A stretch of 54,947 bases of DNA from an uncultured Bacteroidales bacterium (GCA_944321735.1 CALUMK010000016.1:1-54947), one strand, 5' to 3'. Shown: positions 7,183 to 16,499, numbered from the stretch's first letter. Numbers and translations are program-made. Notes: a model not told the origin generated them from the letters alone.

Positions 7183-7241
7183 AGGCGGTGTGTCAGAGTG
7201 AACAATCCGGCTTGCATCTTACTCACTTTAACACACCGCCT
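7183..7241. terminator. Hairpin downstream of the urocanate hydratase gene
   Basis: AGGCGGTGTGT (7183-7193) pairs with ACACACCGCCT (7231-7241), and pairing continues inward (CAGAGTGA against TCACTTTA) with a few mismatches. It lies about 100 bases past the hutU stop codon and upstream of fic, so it probably closes the hutU transcript. Confidence 0.6.
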
Positions 7242-7344
7242 GAGCATGATTTCAAATCCATTTTTGATACACCTGCCTCAGACCTTTTTCCGCAGACAAT
7301 CCGGCCTATGCCAAAGGAAGCCAGACCGGATGTCCCGGCCAAGA

Positions 7345-9342
7345 TTAGAACAACGTATCCAGCACCTTGTCTTCCACCAAATTGGGCATCGTCACCTTCA
7401 GGTCCGGATTGGCATCCATCGCCCGCTTGATCGCGAACATGGCCCCCTCGTTGCGAGCCCAGGAACGACGCGAAATGCCGTTGTTCACATCCCAGAACAG
7501 CATCGAGCGCAGACGGCGGTCGGCATCGGCCGATCCATCCAGAACCATCCCGAAGCCGCCATTGATCACTTCGCCCCAGCCCACGCCGCCGCCGTTGTGC
7601 AAGCTGACCCAGGTAGCCCCGCGGAAAGAGTCCCCAATCACATTGTGAACCGCCATATCGGCGCAGAACGAAGACCCGTCGTAGATATTGGCCGTTTCAC
7701 GGTAAGGCGAGTCCGTACCCGAAACGTCATGATGGTCGCGGCCAAGCACTACCGGCGCCGACAGACGGCCGTCCTTGATAGCCTCGTTGAACGCCGCCGC
7801 GATACGGGTACGGCCTTCGGCATCGGCATACAGAATACGCGCCTGGGAACCGACCACCAACTTGTTGGCCTTGGCCCCCTTGATCCAGGTGATATTGTCG
7901 TGCATCTGCTGCTGGATTTCCTCCGGCGATTCCTTGGCCAGCTGTTCCAGCACTTCCATCGCCAGATGGTCGGTCACATCCAAGTCTTCCGGCTTGCCCG
8001 AAGTGCAGACCCAGCGGAATGGCCCGAAACCATAGTCGAAGCACATCGGCCCCATGATATCCTGCACGTAGGAAGGATATTTGAAGCTGCCGTCCGGCTT
8101 GAGGATATCCGCCCCGGCATGGCTGCTTTCGAGCAAGAACGCATTGCCGTAATCGAAGAAGTACATGCCTTTGGCCGCGCAGGCATTGATGGCAGTCACC
8201 TGACGGCGCAAGGAGGCATACACCTGTTCCTTGAACTTTTCCGGTTCCTCGCTCATCATCCGGTTGCTTTCCTCCAGGCTCAAGCCCACCGGGTAGTAAC
8301 CGCCGGCAAAAGGATTGTGCAACGAGCTTTGGTCGGAACCCAAATCCACCTGAATATCGTGCTTTACAATATATTCCCACATATCCACCGCGTTGCCGAG
8401 ATAGGCGAACGACCGGGCCACCTTATCTTGCCGAGCCTTGGCCACGCAGGCGAACAGCTCGTCCAAATCCTCATGAATCTCATCCACCCAGCCCTGCTCG
8501 TAACGCTTGCGAGCCGCCTTCGGATTGATTTCGGCCGTTACCGAAACCACCCCGGCAATGTTCCCCGCTTTGGGCTGCGCCCCGCTCATGCCACCCAAAC
8601 CGCAGGTAACGAACAAAGTGCCTGCCGCCTTCTTGCCGATACGGCGCGTAGCGTTCAAGACCGTAATCGTGGTCCCGTGCACGATGCCTTGCGGGCCGAT
8701 ATACATGTACGAACCCGCCGTCATCTGACCGTACTGCGTCACACCCAAGGCGTTGTACCTTTCCCAATCGTCCGGCTTGCTATGGTTGGGAATCATCATC
8801 CCGTTGGTCACCACCACCCTCGGCGCATCCTTGTGCGAAGGGAACAAGCCTAGCGGATGCCCTGAATACATGACCAAAGTCTGCTCGTCGGTCATTTCCG
8901 ACAGGTATTTCATCACCAAACGGTACTGCGCCCAGTTCTGGAACACCGCCCCGTTCCCGCCGTAGGTAATCAGTTCGTGCGGGTGCTGCGCCACCGCCGG
9001 GTCCAGGTTGTTCTGGATCATCAGCATGATAGCCGCCGCCTGACGGCATTTGGCCGGATACTCCTCGATCGGGCGGGCGAACATCGGATAGTCGGGACGG
9101 AAACGGTACATATAGATACGCCCGTAGGTTTCCAGTTCCTTGGCAAATTCCGGAGCCAGCACCGCATGATGCTTGGCCGGGAAATAACGCAGCGCGTTGC
9201 GCACCGCCAGTTTCTTCTCCTCCGCGCTCAGAATGTCCTTGCGCTTGGGCGCATGGTTCACATTCGGGTCATACGCCTTAGGTTCAGGCAACACATCGGG
9301 AATCCCTTCCCGGATGGATTTTTGAAATTCTTCAGTGGTCAT
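7345..9342 (-). CDS. hutU: Urocanate hydratase
   Basis: A 665-residue cytoplasmic enzyme of histidine breakdown that adds water to urocanate to give imidazolone propionate, using tightly bound NAD+ as an electrophile. Family signatures include YGGNGAVFQNWAQYRL, the sugar-acid-like MYSGHPLGLFPS, the Rossmann loop FVTCGLGGMSGAQ, and the conserved Cys in FRWVCTSGKPEDL. The length fits the long form found in Bacteroidota and eukaryotes (about 660-680). Start ATG at 9342. No hutH, hutI or folate-dependent partner lies beside it, so the pathway genes must be elsewhere if present. Gene neighbours are Fic downstream and an MCE-domain gene upstream, neither related in function. Confidence 0.97.
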   Translation of the reverse strand: MTTEEFQKSIREGIPDVLPEPKAYDPNVNHAPKRKDILSAEEKKLAVRNALRYFPAKHHAVLAPEFAKELETYGRIYMYRFRPDYPMFARPIEEYPAKCRQAAAIMLMIQNNLDPAVAQHPHELITYGGNGAVFQNWAQYRLVMKYLSEMTDEQTLVMYSGHPLGLFPSHKDAPRVVVTNGMMIPNHSKPDDWERYNALGVTQYGQMTAGSYMYIGPQGIVHGTTITVLNATRRIGKKAAGTLFVTCGLGGMSGAQPKAGNIAGVVSVTAEINPKAARKRYEQGWVDEIHEDLDELFACVAKARQDKVARSFAYLGNAVDMWEYIVKHDIQVDLGSDQSSLHNPFAGGYYPVGLSLEESNRMMSEEPEKFKEQVYASLRRQVTAINACAAKGMYFFDYGNAFLLESSHAGADILKPDGSFKYPSYVQDIMGPMCFDYGFGPFRWVCTSGKPEDLDVTDHLAMEVLEQLAKESPEEIQQQMHDNITWIKGAKANKLVVGSQARILYADAEGRTRIAAAFNEAIKDGRLSAPVVLGRDHHDVSGTDSPYRETANIYDGSSFCADMAVHNVIGDSFRGATWVSLHNGGGVGWGEVINGGFGMVLDGSADADRRLRSMLFWDVNNGISRRSWARNEGAMFAIKRAMDANPDLKVTMPNLVEDKVLDTLF

Positions 9343-9371
9343 ATCGTTACTTTTTCAAATCTTATCTTTTA

Positions 9372-9391
9372 ACCCCAATCGGTCTTCAGAC
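9372..9391 (-). repeat. Short dispersed motif upstream of hutU
   Basis: Plus strand ACCCCAATCGGTCTTCAGAC; one of at least four related copies (see 6437-6455 and 16184-16377). Together with GGAATGGGG (9409-9417) it can form an imperfect hairpin in the mlaD-hutU spacer. Confidence 0.45.
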
Positions 9392-9580
9392 GCACGAGGT
9401 CGTTTCCGGAATGGGGTTTGGGTTTATTTTTGGAGGAACCTATCGCCACATATCGCCATACGCCCCGATCCGCAACCGTCCATATCACCCGCCTCTCTAC
9501 GCGCCCTCAAACATCCAATCGACACTCAAACCGGACAACGAAGCAGCACCCGCCGGCAGAACAGCAAGCTCCTCCCACAA

Positions 9581-10516
9581 TCATTCCCCGCCGGCCTTCT
9601 TCCGGCCAAACACCGAAATATGCACATACCTCCCCGGATTCAGCCGCAAGTCCTCCAACAGCAGGTTCAGCTGGCGGGCCGATTCTTCCAGGTTCCAATA
9701 CAGGGAATCTTCCACCAACAACTTGCCCGCGCTGCCTTCCCCGGCATTCAATCCGGCCAGCAAAGCCTGGGTCTGCCCCAAGGTCTCCGACAGGGAACGG
9801 ACCATGTTCCCGATGCCAGCCTGGGCAATCGTGTCGCTGATGGCCGAAAAATTCCCTATCATCGCGGAAATCTCGTCCTCGCTTTCATGCAAGGTCCGGC
9901 TCAGGCTCTCCACATGGGTCATCGTGGCATTTATCCTCGGCCCGTTATCGGCCAGAATCCTGTCCACACGACCGGTCACGCTTTCCAGATTGTTCACCGA
10001 AGCCGAAAGCGCCGCCGGATCGATGCCCGACAGAATGGAATCCACCGAACGCAATATGCTCGAAAGCTTCTGCTCCAAAGGCGCCAGCTGCGCCATCAAA
10101 TCCGGCACCGACTGCCCTTGCATGTAATCGCCCGACTTCATCATCTCCGGGCTGTTTCCCAAATGCAGTACCACGCCCGAACCGCTCATCAGCCCCAAGG
10201 ATTCAATCGAAGCCACCGTACCTTTATTAATAGGATACTTCTTCAAGACCCCAATGCCGACTTTGATCCTATGGTCGGTATCCGAAACGAATTCGATTTC
10301 GCTCACCCGTCCCACCTTCTTCCCATTGACCACTACCGGCCCGGAAATATTGATACCGCCCGCCGTCTCGAAAACCGCATAGAAAGTGTTCTCCTTGGTC
10401 AGGATATTGCGCCCTGCCAGAAAGAAGCCCACCCAGACGAACAAGGCGATGATGATAATCGACACCAAGCCAATCTTCCACTCCTTGGTCATATAAACCT
10501 TGTTTCCCGAACTCAT
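9581..10516 (-). CDS. MCE-domain (MlaD-like) lipid transport protein
   Basis: 311 residues. A single N-terminal membrane anchor (IGLVSIIIIALFVWVGFFLA, about 15-34) is followed by an MCE/MlaD domain (about 40-125: FYAVFETAGGINISGPVVVN, then GKKVGRVSEIEF). The long helical C-terminus (about 145-290) is typical of MlaD-type substrate-binding subunits that form a hexameric ring or tube in the periplasm. It should be the periplasmic part of an ABC system moving phospholipids between the membranes. The permease and ATPase (MlaE/MlaF) are not adjacent. It probably shares a transcript with the upstream amidase gene (88 bases apart). The start could also be the Met 8 codons later, just before the anchor. 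Confidence 0.88.
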   Translation of the reverse strand: MSSGNKVYMTKEWKIGLVSIIIIALFVWVGFFLAGRNILTKENTFYAVFETAGGINISGPVVVNGKKVGRVSEIEFVSDTDHRIKVGIGVLKKYPINKGTVASIESLGLMSGSGVVLHLGNSPEMMKSGDYMQGQSVPDLMAQLAPLEQKLSSILRSVDSILSGIDPAALSASVNNLESVTGRVDRILADNGPRINATMTHVESLSRTLHESEDEISAMIGNFSAISDTIAQAGIGNMVRSLSETLGQTQALLAGLNAGEGSAGKLLVEDSLYWNLEESARQLNLLLEDLRLNPGRYVHISVFGRKKAGGE

Positions 10517-10604
10517 CCGTTCAAAATTTTAAATAAAACAAACTCCACTTCTACAATACGCCGCAAATACACACCCATTCACCTATCGGACAGGCAAATC
10601 CATA

Positions 10605-11786
10605 CTACCGTCCCGCTTTCTCCCGCGCCTTATCCACCGCAATGCTTCTCCCATCCTCGAACGCCACGATGAAAGCCGAACCGTAACCAGCCTTCTTGGC
10701 CTTCTGCAAAGCCTTTTCAATCTGCGAATAGGAAGCTGCGGACGAATAATAGTACTTGTACAGCTTGCGCGATGCATCATAAGAGCGGCTCACATCCGAC
10801 AATCCATTGAAATTGTAAGGCTTCAGCTCCAATTGGCGGCTCGAAGCCGCAATCTGCACCTTGAACACGATCTTGGACGAAGAAGCCGCATCCGGAGCCG
10901 CGCTTTCGGAACGGAACTCCGAATCCCCGGCCTCGACAGACGAAGAACCGGATTCCTTGCCCGAAACCGAAGCCTCAGCCGAAGCGTCCTCGCTGGCCAA
11001 GGATGCCGACGATGCCGCCACCCTGCTGTCAATCCGTTCCTTATACTTTGAAAACGCATCCAAAAGGCATTGTGCCACCTTGTTCTGCCCGGCTTCCGAT
11101 GCCAAAAACTTCTCCTCGACCGGATTGCTCAAAAAGCCCAATTCCGTCAAGACCGATGGGCGAGCCGACTTCCACAGCACGTAAAACGGTCCTTGCTTGA
11201 TGCCTCGGTTCGGGGAAGAAGGTATCCGGCTCTTGTACAAGCTTTGCAGCTCATCCGCAAAATAAATGCTGTTCTCGAAACCGGCATCTTGGTGCACGGT
11301 AGCCGTCACCACATCCAACCACGACTGGCTATAATTGGCTTCATGGTTCTCTTCCTGATAGATAACCGCGTTTTCTTTCTGCACCTCGGCCAAGTTGGCC
11401 GCATTCTTCTGCGAACCCCTGAGCCAGGTTTCCGTCCCCTTGGCCGAAGGATTGTCCACTGCATTGCAATGAATCGACACAAACAAATCCGCATGGTTAT
11501 CGTTGGCAATCTGCCCTCGTTTCCACAACTCGACAAAACGGTCGTCGCTCCGGGTATAGACCACTTTCACGTCCGGATACTTCTCCTGCACTAATTTCCC
11601 GAACTTCTTGGCCACCGACAATACGACATTCTTCTCCAGCGCCGTCTTGCCATGGCAACCGGGATCCTTGCCCCCATGCCCGGGGTCGATGACCAGGACA
11701 TCCACCTTGTCAGGAGTGACCTGAGCCCGTACCGGCATCGCAAGCACCCAGAAAAAGACAGACAGTATAGCTATCCAATATCTCAT
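10605..11786 (-). CDS. Secreted N-acetylmuramoyl-L-alanine amidase with SPOR domain
   Basis: 393 residues from the ATG at 11786, chosen because it opens a signal peptide (MRYWIAILSVFFWVLAMPVRA) cut before QVTPD; an upstream start at 11840 would bury it. The amidase_3 domain (about 28-255) shows zinc ligands in DPGHGGKDPG, the Glu of ALEKNVVL and the His of SIHCNA, plus the catalytic Glu in LTELGFLSN. A Ser/Ala/Glu-rich linker (about 265-310) leads to a C-terminal SPOR-like domain (FKVQIAASSRQLEL ... YYYSSAASYSQIEKAL), which in this family binds septal peptidoglycan. It therefore probably cuts peptide stems from glycan during daughter-cell separation. Divergent from lptD and followed by the MCE gene. 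Confidence 0.93.
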   Translation of the reverse strand: MRYWIAILSVFFWVLAMPVRAQVTPDKVDVLVIDPGHGGKDPGCHGKTALEKNVVLSVAKKFGKLVQEKYPDVKVVYTRSDDRFVELWKRGQIANDNHADLFVSIHCNAVDNPSAKGTETWLRGSQKNAANLAEVQKENAVIYQEENHEANYSQSWLDVVTATVHQDAGFENSIYFADELQSLYKSRIPSSPNRGIKQGPFYVLWKSARPSVLTELGFLSNPVEEKFLASEAGQNKVAQCLLDAFSKYKERIDSRVAASSASLASEDASAEASVSGKESGSSSVEAGDSEFRSESAAPDAASSSKIVFKVQIAASSRQLELKPYNFNGLSDVSRSYDASRKLYKYYYSSAASYSQIEKALQKAKKAGYGSAFIVAFEDGRSIAVDKAREKAGR

Positions 11787-11844
11787 AGTAAACAGTTCTT
11801 TAGCACTTTCCCTACGCAGAACCCACCCTGAAACGCGCACAAGA

Positions 11845-11875
11845 TTGAGTATGTTGAGGGATTTACGTACTTTTG
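11845..11875 (+). promoter_or_regulatory. Promoter at the lptD start (possibly leaderless)
   Basis: TTG (11845-11847), 20 bases, TACTTTTG (11868-11875). The predicted start point is within a few bases of the lptD ATG at 11882, giving almost no 5' leader. Confidence 0.5.
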
Positions 11876-11881
11876 CCGCTT

Positions 11882-14644
11882 ATGCACAATTGGCAAAAAT
11901 ACGTAAAATTTCGGGCATACGGCATATGGATTACCGGGATATTCTGTATCCTGCTCCATGCATGCAGCTCGTCCCGCCATACGGGAACGAGCAATGCCGC
12001 ATTCCAGAATGGCATTGCCGCCCCTGTGCAACTGATCCAGGCCGACAGCAACGACATCGCGCCTTCCATGGCGGGCAACGCGGCCGACACCCTCCTCAAC
12101 GACAGCATAGCCTATGCGGGAATAGAGGACGGGGACGCTCTCTCCGATACCCTCCCTTCGGATTCGACTTACCAAATTCCGCCCGAAAGCATGGACGATG
12201 GTACCTGGATCAAGCAAAGTTCCACCATCGAAGGCATTTTGGACTACACCGCTGTCGATTCGGTCTATGTCAATATGAAAACGCGGATCGCGCATTTGTA
12301 TTCCGAAGCAAAAGTCAATTATACCGGCTTCAACTTGGAAGCCAATTACATGGAAATCAATCTTCCAAAATCCGAAGTCCTGGCGCAGCCCACCAAGGAC
12401 AGCACCGGAATGGAGATGGGCATCCCTCACTTTGAAGATGGTAGCAATGCCTTCGATGCCAAAGAGATACTATACAATTTCAAGACCGAAAAGGGCATCA
12501 TCAAAGACGTGATGACCAAACAGGAAGAAGTCTATGTGCATGGAAACGTGGTCAAGAAATACGAAAACGACGTGACTTTCATCAAAAACGCCCGTTTCAC
12601 TTCCTGCGACCTTGAAGTTCCCCATTTCGACCTCCGGGCATTCAAAGCCAAAATCATCCCCGACAAAAGCATCGTCCTGGGCTCGGCCATGATGTTCATC
12701 GAGAATATCCCGACCCCGATCGTCTTGCCCTTCGCCGTATTGCCCAATCAGAAGAAACGGAGATCCGGCCTCATCATCCCTAGTTTCGGCCAGACCCGCC
12801 GCGCCGGCTTTTTCTTTGAAGGATTAGGCTTTTACTTGAATATCAACGATTATTTTGACTGGAAAATCGAAAGCGATGTCTATACCAGCGGGAACTGGGA
12901 ACTCCGGTCCGAATTCCGCTACGCGCTACGATACAAATTCAGCGGGAACTTCAATTTCGGGTATTCCTGGATTTACCAAGGAGAACGGGGGATGCCGGAT
13001 CGCCCCCACCAGAACGGTCTCAAAATCCAATGGTCGCATTCCCAAGACTCCAAAGCCCGCCCCAACAGCCGGTTTTCAGCTAATGTAAACTACACCAACA
13101 GCACCTACAGCAGCTATTCGAACTCGCTCAACGACTATTTGACCAACACCACTTCGTCCAACATCTCCTATTCGCTTGATTTTGCCCAAAAACTCCACCT
13201 TTCGCTCAATGCCGGAGCCGATTACAACACCAACACCCAGGCATTCAACATCACCTTGCCTACCGTCAGCCTGACCGTGGATCAGCTCTACCCGTTCCGC
13301 CGCAAGAAATCGGCAGGAAAACGGAAATGGTACGAAACCATCAGCTTCAATTACAGCATTCTGGCACAAAACCGAATCAATGCCACCGATACCAGCCTGT
13401 TCACTCGCGAGACCCTGAAAAACATGAACAACGGGATCCAGCAGACAGCAAAATTGGCCAGCACGATCAAGATCCTCAAATACATCAGCTGGAACAACAC
13501 CCTGAATTACAACGAATATTGGTACCTGAAAAATACCGAGCAATACTACGATTTCGAGAACAACGAATTGGTCTATGAAGACCACCACGGCTTCAAGACC
13601 ACCCGGCAGTTCAGCTACAACACCAGCTTCTACTTCAATCTTTACGGAATGTTCAATTTCCGCAAAGGCCCTGTCAAAGCGCTCCGCCATGTCATCACCC
13701 CGACCGTCGGCTTCACCTACCACCCTGATTTCAGTACGCCTTTCTGGGGCGCCTACTCCACTTATACAGACCCTAACGGTGTTGTCCACTTGTACTCCAA
13801 ATACGCCAACAACATCTATGGGGGGCCTCCGTCCGGCGTTGTCGGAAGCCTCAACTTCTCGATCAAGAACACTTTCGAAATGAAGGTGCTCAGCAAGAAA
13901 GATACCGTGAACCCTGAAAAGAAAGTGAAGCTGATCGACAACTTGACTATCAGCAGTTCATATAACCTGGCTGCCGACTCCTTGCGCTGGGCGCCGCTGA
14001 CCATCAATGCCCGTACCGTCCTGTTCCAAAGGCTCAATATCAATGTAGGCGCATCGTTCGACTTCTATAAAGTGGATCAGAACGGGAACCGCTACAACGA
14101 ATTCTTCTGGGTCAACAACAAGCAGAAAGGCCTGCGTTTTACCCGGACCGACTTTTCCGCCTCTTTGAGCTGGAACCTCAACCCCAAAGCCCGTCCCAAA
14201 GAAAATCCCGAGACCCAGGAAATTCCGGACAATCCGTTCTACGCTTCGGATTTGTACGACCCTACCGACCTTTTCCTGCAACCCATCGATTTCAAAGCGC
14301 CCTGGAACCTGAACATCGGATACAACCTGAACTATATCATCACGCCCAACACCTTGACAGGCAAGCTGGAACACGATCTGGTCCAGACCATTACCCTGTC
14401 CGGGAATGTAAAAATCACAGACAAGTTTTCCGTCAACTTCGGAACAGGCTTCGATGTACAAGCCAAAAAGTTCACTATCACAACTTTGTCATTCAGCCGA
14501 GACCTCCACTGCTGGGAAATGGGTTTCTACTGGGTCCCGTTCGGCTACCGCACGCAGTGGAACTTCCATATCCGTGTCAAGAGCAGCATCTTCCAAAGCA
14601 TGAAGGTGGAGAAGAGCAAATCGTACATGGATAACTACTATTGA
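11882..14644 (+). CDS. lptD: LPS-assembly outer-membrane protein LptD (Bacteroidota form)
   Basis: 920 residues. A signal peptide with core AYGIWITGIFCILLHAC is followed by a Ser/Asp-rich segment, then the OstA-like periplasmic jellyroll (about 120-260: IAHLYSEAKVNYTGFNLEAN, YNFKTEKGIIKDVMTKQEEV) and a long beta-barrel with alternating aromatic strands to the C-terminus. LptD inserts lipopolysaccharide into the outer leaflet with LptE. The family markers PTPIVLPFAVLPN and RRSGLIIPSFGQT are clear. Start is the ATG at 11882; an in-frame TTG at 11873 lies in the -7 box. It is divergent from the amidase gene and convergent with a beta-barrel gene, with a hairpin in between. The residue after the signal (LHAC) could be read as a lipobox, but LptD is not usually a lipoprotein. 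Confidence 0.92.
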   Translation: MHNWQKYVKFRAYGIWITGIFCILLHACSSSRHTGTSNAAFQNGIAAPVQLIQADSNDIAPSMAGNAADTLLNDSIAYAGIEDGDALSDTLPSDSTYQIPPESMDDGTWIKQSSTIEGILDYTAVDSVYVNMKTRIAHLYSEAKVNYTGFNLEANYMEINLPKSEVLAQPTKDSTGMEMGIPHFEDGSNAFDAKEILYNFKTEKGIIKDVMTKQEEVYVHGNVVKKYENDVTFIKNARFTSCDLEVPHFDLRAFKAKIIPDKSIVLGSAMMFIENIPTPIVLPFAVLPNQKKRRSGLIIPSFGQTRRAGFFFEGLGFYLNINDYFDWKIESDVYTSGNWELRSEFRYALRYKFSGNFNFGYSWIYQGERGMPDRPHQNGLKIQWSHSQDSKARPNSRFSANVNYTNSTYSSYSNSLNDYLTNTTSSNISYSLDFAQKLHLSLNAGADYNTNTQAFNITLPTVSLTVDQLYPFRRKKSAGKRKWYETISFNYSILAQNRINATDTSLFTRETLKNMNNGIQQTAKLASTIKILKYISWNNTLNYNEYWYLKNTEQYYDFENNELVYEDHHGFKTTRQFSYNTSFYFNLYGMFNFRKGPVKALRHVITPTVGFTYHPDFSTPFWGAYSTYTDPNGVVHLYSKYANNIYGGPPSGVVGSLNFSIKNTFEMKVLSKKDTVNPEKKVKLIDNLTISSSYNLAADSLRWAPLTINARTVLFQRLNINVGASFDFYKVDQNGNRYNEFFWVNNKQKGLRFTRTDFSASLSWNLNPKARPKENPETQEIPDNPFYASDLYDPTDLFLQPIDFKAPWNLNIGYNLNYIITPNTLTGKLEHDLVQTITLSGNVKITDKFSVNFGTGFDVQAKKFTITTLSFSRDLHCWEMGFYWVPFGYRTQWNFHIRVKSSIFQSMKVEKSKSYMDNYY

Positions 14645-14670
14645 TAGAAAGAGAAACACAATCGAAAAAA

Positions 14671-14705
14671 GAATGCCGCGCTGCGCTTTACGCAGCGCAG
14701 CATTC
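14671..14705. terminator. Bidirectional terminator between convergent genes
   Basis: 15-base arms GAATGCCGCGCTGCG (14671-14685) and CGCAGCGCAGCATTC (14691-14705), one mismatch, 5-base loop. An A-run (14665-14670) before it gives a T-run for the minus-strand transcript. Downstream, TTAGCGGCT-nn-GCCTAAA is repeated twice (about 14730-14766). Confidence 0.8.
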
Positions 14706-14760
14706 TTCCAAACCGATTTTCATCAGGCTTAGCGGCTCCGCCTAAAGTTAGCGGCTTTGC

Positions 14761-15462
14761 CTAAAAATAATACTTGAATCCAATCTTAGCGCCCAGATTC
14801 AAGCCGAAATCCACGTTGTTGACCGTAACATGAGAAGAAGCCTTGCTATCATACAACTCACTTTCTTCTACTTCTTTAGCATGAACCAATGCATAGGTGA
14901 AATCGCCCGCGCTAAGCGAAATGGCGAAATGTTCGGTCGGCTTGATTTCGAACGACAGGAGAGCTAATCCGAAACCGAACGAAGTAAAGCCCTCTTTCGC
15001 CACTTCGATTCCATTCCGTCCAGCCGACTGGCTATTCACCGAACCGAAACCCACGCTCAGGTAAAAAGCCGGAGCATAGTAAAATTTCTCACAGATAGGC
15101 AAATGGTAACTGATGCCCGGATTAATCGTAAACAAATGCGTGAAATCATAGCAATTCTTCCCTTGCCACTGATCCACGGCATCCGATCGCTCCAAATCAT
15201 ACCCCAAAGCCAGACTCACTTCCAACCTGTCCAGCACATAATACCCGAATTCCGGCATAATGGAAAAACGGAATGTCCCAGGGACAATTTCCTTGTCCTT
15301 GATTGTTTCATCAGGCGATACGAACTTTGTACGATAATGCGTTGAGTTACCGCCCATTCCAAGGCTTCCGGTAATCACCATGTCGCCCTGTTGCTGGGCT
15401 TTTAACGGATTGACCATCCCTAAAGCGGCCAAAAGAACAAAACCAAAAACGCTCTTTTTCAT
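14761..15462 (-). CDS. Outer-membrane beta-barrel protein
   Basis: 233 residues from the ATG at 15462, which opens a signal peptide MKKSVFGFVLLAALGMVNPL ending KAQ. The rest is a small barrel of about eight strands of the OMP_b-brl type: MVITGSLGMGG, FRFSIMPEFGYYVLDRLEVS, FTINPGISYHLP, YYAPAFYLSVGFG, and a terminal VDFGLNLGAKIGFKYYF ending in the Phe expected for barrel assembly. Function is unknown; related small barrels are structural or adhesion-type proteins. No clear promoter consensus upstream. Confidence 0.85.
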   Translation of the reverse strand: MKKSVFGFVLLAALGMVNPLKAQQQGDMVITGSLGMGGNSTHYRTKFVSPDETIKDKEIVPGTFRFSIMPEFGYYVLDRLEVSLALGYDLERSDAVDQWQGKNCYDFTHLFTINPGISYHLPICEKFYYAPAFYLSVGFGSVNSQSAGRNGIEVAKEGFTSFGFGLALLSFEIKPTEHFAISLSAGDFTYALVHAKEVEESELYDSKASSHVTVNNVDFGLNLGAKIGFKYYF

Positions 15463-15680
15463 GACTGTAAATTTTAGTTTAACATGCAATTACAATATTT
15501 TATTTCCAATAAAAATCCTCTCTTTTCTTTAATTTCGCCTATAACTTTCCCCAAAACATGTATCCGGAAACATGTATCCGGTGTAAAAATAAATAAAAAT
15601 CCGGAAAAAGGACACGCATTCCCGCACACGAAAGCTGCCCGAAACCGCATTCCTTGTTGAAAAAAAGGTGGAAATCCCGA

Positions 15681-15712
15681 TTTGGGGAAAAGGAAGGCTT
15701 TGCGTACTTTTG
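15681..15712 (+). promoter_or_regulatory. Promoter of ridA
   Basis: TTTG (15681-15684), 20 bases, TACTTTTG (15705-15712): full match to the Bacteroidota consensus. Leader of about 88 bases. Confidence 0.75.
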
Positions 15713-15805
15713 TTTTTTACTATACCCATAATGCCGTATTAGCATCTGCCTGCTTTGCAAGGCAAGCAGAACGTAAAGCAGGCTCAAACCATTAAACAAA
15801 TAAAA

Positions 15806-16183
15806 ATGAAAAAAGTCATTGCCACAGCCAATGCGCCCAAAGCGATTGGTCCTTACAGCCAGGCTATCGAAGCCGGCAACATGTTGTTCATCTCCGGCCA
15901 GATTCCCGTTGATCCTGCTACAGGCAAAGTAGTGGAAGGCGGCATCAGCGCCCAGACCGAACAATCGCTCAAAAATATCAAAGGCATCCTGGAAGAAGCC
16001 GGATACACCTTCGACAACATTGTAAAATGCACCTGTTTCCTGAGCACGATGGACGACTTTGCTGCCATGAACGAGGTTTATGCCAAATATTTCACGGCCA
16101 ATCCTCCTGCCCGTGCTGCTTTCGCCGTGCAGAAACTGCCTATGGGCGTATTGGTCGAAATCGAAGCCATCGCTGTAAAATAA
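15806..16183 (+). CDS. ridA: RidA-family 2-iminobutanoate/2-iminopropanoate deaminase
   Basis: 125 residues starting [20 protein letters not shown] at 15806. The upstream in-frame ATG at 15755 would add 17 residues absent from the family. RidA trimers hydrolyse reactive enamine/imine products of PLP enzymes and so protect branched-chain amino-acid and other metabolism. Signatures present: [20 protein letters not shown] and the substrate-binding Arg in [20 protein letters not shown], plus the conserved Cys in IVKCTCFL. Single-gene transcript with its own promoter; a large palindrome starts at its stop codon. Confidence 0.95.
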   Translation: MKKVIATANAPKAIGPYSQAIEAGNMLFISGQIPVDPATGKVVEGGISAQTEQSLKNIKGILEEAGYTFDNIVKCTCFLSTMDDFAAMNEVYAKYFTANPPARAAFAVQKLPMGVLVEIEAIAVK

Positions 16184-16377
16184 ACCCGAATCGGTTATTA
16201 GACTTTGGGCAGATTGCTCGCTTATGTCATGCAGAATGCTCCTCGCATAGCTGAAGGCGTAGCGGGCTACGTTGAAGCGTAGCGAGGAGCAAGATGCGGA
16301 CAGAAGCGAGCAAGATGCCCGAAAGCATCATCCTCGAAATCGGAAACGGACTCATCGAGTCTAATGACCGATTCGGG
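16184..16377. repeat. 194-base composite palindrome after ridA (family A-related)
   Basis: Outer arms 16184-16205 and 16357-16377 match at about 19 of 21 positions and consist of the dispersed ACCCGAATCGGT motif and its inverse. Inside, 16204-16246 pairs with 16281-16322 over some 40 bases, with GGGCA-GA-TTGC facing GCAA-GA-TGCCC, the same GA/GA mismatch as in family A. The centre differs: CGTAGC-ggg-CTACG in place of GCGTACTTTTGTACG. It most likely ends the ridA transcript. Confidence 0.7.
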
Positions 16378-16499
16378 ATAAAGGCCGGTTTCGCGAAATA
16401 TCAGGCTGCAAGGCTAATCGGACCGGAACGATTTTCCCGCCCGGAACATCCATACAAGGCTTGCTTACCGTGCCTGACAGCTTATCCGACCTATCGCAT

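Noticed and set aside
14728-14766. Tandem TTAGCGGCTnnGCCTAAA pair as a separate element
   Set aside because: Only two short copies, partly overlapping a stop codon and next to a terminator; mentioned with that terminator.
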